Positions 6,382 to 9,164 of a stretch of DNA of 9,164 nucleotides are shown one piece after another. How positions within the stretch are numbered: position 1 is the first letter of the stretch; the number at the start of each line of letters is the position of its first letter. Origin of the DNA: Parvularcula sp. (lineage in GTDB: Bacteria > Pseudomonadota > Alphaproteobacteria > Caulobacterales > Parvularculaceae); contig DNZB01000279.1 in the NCBI GenBank assembly GCA_003506635.1, positions 1-9,164 on the forward strand. The letters are read 5' to 3'. The notes beneath the pieces are model-generated. The model was given only the letters and a program-made list of their open reading frames with translations, had not been told where the DNA came from and searched no databases. The translations under genes and the position numbers were made by a program.

Positions 6382-7217
6382 CGGCGCCGTTCGGCGTTTT
6401 CGGGCTGACGCCGGCGCAGGCGTTTTTCCGGCGCGCGGCCGCGCGGCTTGGCGATGCGCGCCGGGGGCGTCTGGCGGCGTCGCTGCTGTTGCGCGCCGCC
6501 GGCGGCAAGTCGGGGCGGGCGTTCGACGTGCCGGTTTTCGACACCGAATGCGCGCGCCTTCACCCCTATGACAATATCAGCGAGAAGCGCGTGTTCATCA
6601 CGCCGCAATTCTGGGAAGCTGAAGAACGCGCCGCGCTCGGCCGGTTCATTGCGAACGGGAAGGGCGCGTTTTGCTTCCTTGATGTCGGCGCCAACGCCGG
6701 TCTCTACACGCTGTTCGCGCGCTCGGCCGCGCGGGGCGCGGGGCGCGACTTTCGCGCGATCTGCGTGGAGCCGTCGCCCGAGATGCTGGCGCGGCTGCGG
6801 TTCAATCTTGAAGCGTCCGGCGCCGCCGGAGAGATCGCCGTTCATGACTGCGCCGCCGGCGAACGCGAAGAAGCAGCGCCGTTCCGCACCAACGCGGCCA
6901 ATCGCGGCGAGAGCCGCGTTTCCGGCGACGGCGACAGGCAGGTCCGGGTCCGCACGCTCGCCGCTATCATCGATGAGGCTGGCGCCGCCAGGATCGACGC
7001 AATGAAGATCGACATCGAGGGAAGCGAAGGCGCGGCGCTAAGGGGCCTTTTTTCCGCTGCGGGCGAGCGATTTCGTCCGGCCTTCGTCATCATGGAGCTG
7101 TCGCATGCGGGCGCCGGCGCAGCAGCGCTGCTCGGCGCGCAAGGCTATCGCGAAGTCTTTCGCACCGGGCGCAACGGCGTCTTCGTGCGATCGGTCAATC
7201 CTTGTAGTAATCCTTGA
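6378..7217 (+). CDS. FkbM family SAM-dependent methyltransferase
   Basis: A 279-residue Rossmann-fold methyltransferase. The SAM-binding glycine loop is LDVGANAGLYT (residues 101-111), the ribose-binding acidic residue is E131 in VEPSPEM, and the FkbM signature MKIDIEGSE lies at 209-217. FkbM enzymes O-methylate sugars and polyketides and are common in surface-polysaccharide loci. The ATG overlaps the glycosyltransferase stop in an ATGA (6378-6381), the mark of translational coupling, so the enzyme likely methylates the glycan made by its neighbour; that is inference. The N-terminal 70 residues are Ala/Arg-rich and not diagnostic. The 3' end overlaps the convergent ppk2 gene by 23 bp, so no terminator fits between them. 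Confidence 0.88.
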   Translation: MTAPFGVFGLTPAQAFFRRAAARLGDARRGRLAASLLLRAAGGKSGRAFDVPVFDTECARLHPYDNISEKRVFITPQFWEAEERAALGRFIANGKGAFCFLDVGANAGLYTLFARSAARGAGRDFRAICVEPSPEMLARLRFNLEASGAAGEIAVHDCAAGEREEAAPFRTNAANRGESRVSGDGDRQVRVRTLAAIIDEAGAARIDAMKIDIEGSEGAALRGLFSAAGERFRPAFVIMELSHAGAGAAALLGAQGYREVFRTGRNGVFVRSVNPCSNP

Positions 7218-7983
7218 CGAAGAGGCGCTTTTCGATCCCCGATTTCTTGTAGCCGCCTTCTTCCGCGGTCTGGCGCGGCGGCAGGGGAATTGGCGAGAAC
7301 GCTTCCTCGTTGAACTCGTAAGGGACGCAATCGAGGATTGAGCGAATGCAATTGAGGCGCGCTTTCTCTTTGTCGTCGCCGTCGATCGATCGCCACGGCG
7401 CATAGTCCGTGTTCGTCGCTTCCAGCATCAAGTTTCGGTATTTTGAAAACTCCGCCCAGCGTTTGCGGCCTTCAAGATCGATCGGCGACAGCTTCCAGCG
7501 CTTCGCCGGGTCGGATGCGCGCTCCTGAAAGCGCCTTTCCTGCTCCTCCGCCGAAACATGGATCCAGTATTTGAGGAGGATCGTTCCGGACGCGACGAGC
7601 ATGCGCTCGAATTCGGGAACTTCTTTCATGAAGGTTTCATATTGCGACGGCGAGCACCAGCCCATCACCGGCTCGACGACCGCGCGATTGTACCACGACC
7701 GGTCGAACAGAACGATTTCGCCGGCGGCGGGGAGATGCGCGACATAACGCTGGAAATACCACTGCGTCGTCTCGCGGTCGGATGGCTTGGGGAGCGCGAC
7801 GACGCGCCAGATGCGCGGGTTCATGCGGCGCAGGATCGTCTTGATCACGCCGCCCTTGCCGGCCGCGTCGCGCCCTTCAAAGACGATCGCGACTTTCGCG
7901 CCCTTGCGCGCGACCGTTTCTTGCAGCTTCGCAAGCTCAAATTCGAGCGGATCAAGCTCCTCCTCGAATTTTTCCTTTTTCAT
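7195..7983 (-). CDS. ppk2: Polyphosphate kinase 2, class I type
   Basis: A 262-residue cytoplasmic kinase that transfers phosphate between polyphosphate and nucleoside diphosphates (ADP or GDP), linking polyphosphate stores to nucleotide triphosphate supply. It has one PPK2 domain: ELAKLQ near the start, Walker A in FEGRDAAGKGG (D39, K43), the QWYFQRYV stretch, Walker B in FDRSWYNR (D94, R95), and WKLSPIDLEGR in the lid region. The length fits single-domain class I enzymes; nucleotide preference cannot be decided by eye. I start it at the ATG at 7983-7981 because GGAGG (7994-7990) lies 7 nt upstream and homology begins there; an in-frame extension to 8136 would only read the hslO 3' end in another frame. 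The ATG overlaps the hslO stop (ATGA), so the two are coupled. Confidence 0.94.
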   Translation of the reverse strand: MKKEKFEEELDPLEFELAKLQETVARKGAKVAIVFEGRDAAGKGGVIKTILRRMNPRIWRVVALPKPSDRETTQWYFQRYVAHLPAAGEIVLFDRSWYNRAVVEPVMGWCSPSQYETFMKEVPEFERMLVASGTILLKYWIHVSAEEQERRFQERASDPAKRWKLSPIDLEGRKRWAEFSKYRNLMLEATNTDYAPWRSIDGDDKEKARLNCIRSILDCVPYEFNEEAFSPIPLPPRQTAEEGGYKKSGIEKRLFVKDYYKD

Positions 7984-8885
7984 GGCGTCGCCTCCGCGCC
8001 GGTTGCGTCGAAATAATAATCGCGCCGGCAAAATTCGCAGCTGACCTTGATGCGCCCGTCGTCGGCTAGATCGGTCAGTTCCCCGGGCGCGTAGCGCGAC
8101 AGCACCGCCGCGATCTTCTCCGCGTTGCAAGAACACCGCGCGGCGAGGGCGCGCGCCTCGAACACGCGTACGCCGTCCTCGTGGAACAGGCGGTAAAGCA
8201 GGGTCTCCGCCGTCAGGCGGGGATCAAGGAGTTCGTCCGCCTGCGTCGTATTGAGAAAGGCGCTCGTCCGGCTCCAGGCTTCCTCGTCCGCATGCGATTT
8301 CAGCGCCGCCTCGCCGCGTTCGCGCGCGCCGCCTTCGCCCGGCATGAACTGCACGATGACGCCGCCTGCGCGCCATTGCTCGCCGCCGCCGGGACGATAA
8401 ACCTTGCCGACCGCCAGCTTGACCGCCGTCGGGATCTGCTCGGACTGGCTGAAATAGGCGACCGCCGCTTCTTCAAGCGTCTTGCCTTCGATCGGCGTGA
8501 CGCCCTGATAGCGCTCCATGTCGGGGCCCTGATCGATGGTGATCGCGAGATGGCCTTTGCCCATCAGCGCCGCGAGGCCGCGCGCCGCCGGCGCGCCGCT
8601 GACCGAAGCGGTCGCGCGCACCGCGCCCTCTGACGCGTAATCGGCGACGAGCATTCTGACCGCGCCGTCGCCTTGCGCCTGGAAGATCAGCTTGCCGTCG
8701 AATTTCAACGACGACCCCATCAGCGCGGCGAGCGCGAGCGCCTCGCCGACAAGCTCCGACGCCGCGTCGGAAAACCCATGCGGCTTCAAGACCGCGTCGA
8801 CCGCCGCGCCCATGCGAACGATCCGTCCACGGACGGCGCCGTCGCCGACCTGAAACGGCAGGATGAAATCGTCCGCATCCGCCAT
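7980..8885 (-). CDS. hslO: Hsp33 redox-regulated chaperone
   Basis: A 301-residue homologue of Hsp33, a cytoplasmic holdase switched on when oxidation releases zinc from its C-terminal cysteines and exposes the substrate-binding surface. The N-terminal domain shows the alphaproteobacterial pattern (DDFILPFQVGDGAVRGRIVR, then LVGEALALAALMGSSLKFDG) and the conserved DQGPDMERYQGVTPIEGKTL region. The redox switch is intact: C251-x-C253 and C283-x-x-C286. The length is normal. It starts at ATG 8885-8883, 3 nt after the stop of the upstream permease gene, with no strong ribosome binding site visible (AAAAGCTGAACG before ATG), so translation may depend on coupling. It overlaps ppk2 downstream by 4 nt. 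Identity and function are secure; the operon reading is inferred from spacing. Confidence 0.95.
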   Translation of the reverse strand: MADADDFILPFQVGDGAVRGRIVRMGAAVDAVLKPHGFSDAASELVGEALALAALMGSSLKFDGKLIFQAQGDGAVRMLVADYASEGAVRATASVSGAPAARGLAALMGKGHLAITIDQGPDMERYQGVTPIEGKTLEEAAVAYFSQSEQIPTAVKLAVGKVYRPGGGEQWRAGGVIVQFMPGEGGARERGEAALKSHADEEAWSRTSAFLNTTQADELLDPRLTAETLLYRLFHEDGVRVFEARALAARCSCNAEKIAAVLSRYAPGELTDLADDGRIKVSCEFCRRDYYFDATGAEATP

Positions 8886-8888
8886 CGT

Positions 8889-9164
8889 TCAGCTTTTCAG
8901 TTTATAGCCGGACTTCAGCAGAAGATATGACCACGCGCCGAGCGCCGCCGTGACGCCGAGGGAGGCCGCCGCGCCGAGCGCGAGCGGAGCTTCGGCGACG
9001 CCGGTGAAGCCGTAGCGGAACCCGTCGATGAGATAGAAGACCGGGTTGAAATGGCTGAAGGTCAAGAAAGGCTCAGGCAGGGCGCGGATCGCGTAAAACG
9101 TGCCGGAAAGAAATGTCAGCGGTGTGATGACGAAATTGGTGACGGCGGCGAGCTGGTCGAACTT
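8889..9164 (-). CDS. ABC-2 type transporter permease, C-terminal part (runs off the window)
   Basis: Translating the minus strand back from a TGA at 8891-8889 gives about 91 residues of a multi-spanning permease: KFDQLAAVTNFVITPLTFLS with GTFY following, then RALPEPFLTFSHFNPVFYLI and DGFRYGF. This matches the C-terminal part of ABC-2 exporters of the YadH/NodJ type, which work with a separate ATPase to export lipids, polysaccharides or drugs. At least two hydrophobic segments are visible, and the protein ends in a basic tail (KSGYKLKS). The N-terminus and any ATPase gene lie beyond the window. It is the likely first gene seen of a minus-strand operon with hslO and ppk2. The substrate is unknown. 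Confidence 0.88.
   Translation of the reverse strand, partial: KFDQLAAVTNFVITPLTFLSGTFYAIRALPEPFLTFSHFNPVFYLIDGFRYGFTGVAEAPLALGAAASLGVTAALGAWSYLLLKSGYKLKS

Noticed and set aside
7984..8136. A longer N-terminus for the ppk2 product
   Set aside because: The extension overlaps hslO in another frame, encodes no PPK2-like sequence, and the internal ATG at 7983 has a strong GGAGG ribosome binding site.

Overview
The window is GC-rich chromosomal DNA, densely coded, with strong G/C bias at third codon positions. The proteins look alphaproteobacterial: an isocitrate lyase facing a ScfR/RamB-type regulator, an Hsp33 with the N-terminus usual in that class, and a class I polyphosphate kinase 2. I cannot name the genus from sequence alone. 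I see no rRNA, tRNA, CRISPR array, transposase or phage gene.

Layout. (1) Positions 1-437, minus strand: the N-terminal part of isocitrate lyase (aceA), cut by the window edge. (2) A 172-bp divergent promoter region, then 610-2034 plus: an XRE-type short-chain acyl-CoA-responsive regulator that probably controls aceA. (3) 2102-3949 plus: a DUF885 lipoprotein, a likely metallopeptidase. (4) 3950-4224: intergenic; the first half is GC-rich and can form hairpins, the second half is strikingly AT-rich and carries candidate promoters and ACCGAT repeats. (5) 4225-7217 plus: a tight three-gene operon of a self-inhibited Fic protein, a family 2 glycosyltransferase (3-nt gap) and an FkbM-type methyltransferase (4-nt overlap). 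(6) 7195-9164 minus: the 3' end of an ABC-2 permease, then hslO (Hsp33) and ppk2, again with a 3-nt gap and a 4-nt overlap. ppk2 and the methyltransferase gene meet tail to tail and share 23 bp.

How the genes may work together. The first block is the glyoxylate shunt with its local regulator, so growth on acetate or fatty acids. The middle plus-strand operon probably builds or decorates a cell-surface glycan; a Fic AMP-transferase at its head is the least expected element. The last block pairs a redox-activated chaperone with a polyphosphate/nucleotide kinase, which suggests stress and proteostasis. Nothing here is a clear new system; the best candidate for follow-up is the Fic-glycosyltransferase-methyltransferase operon.
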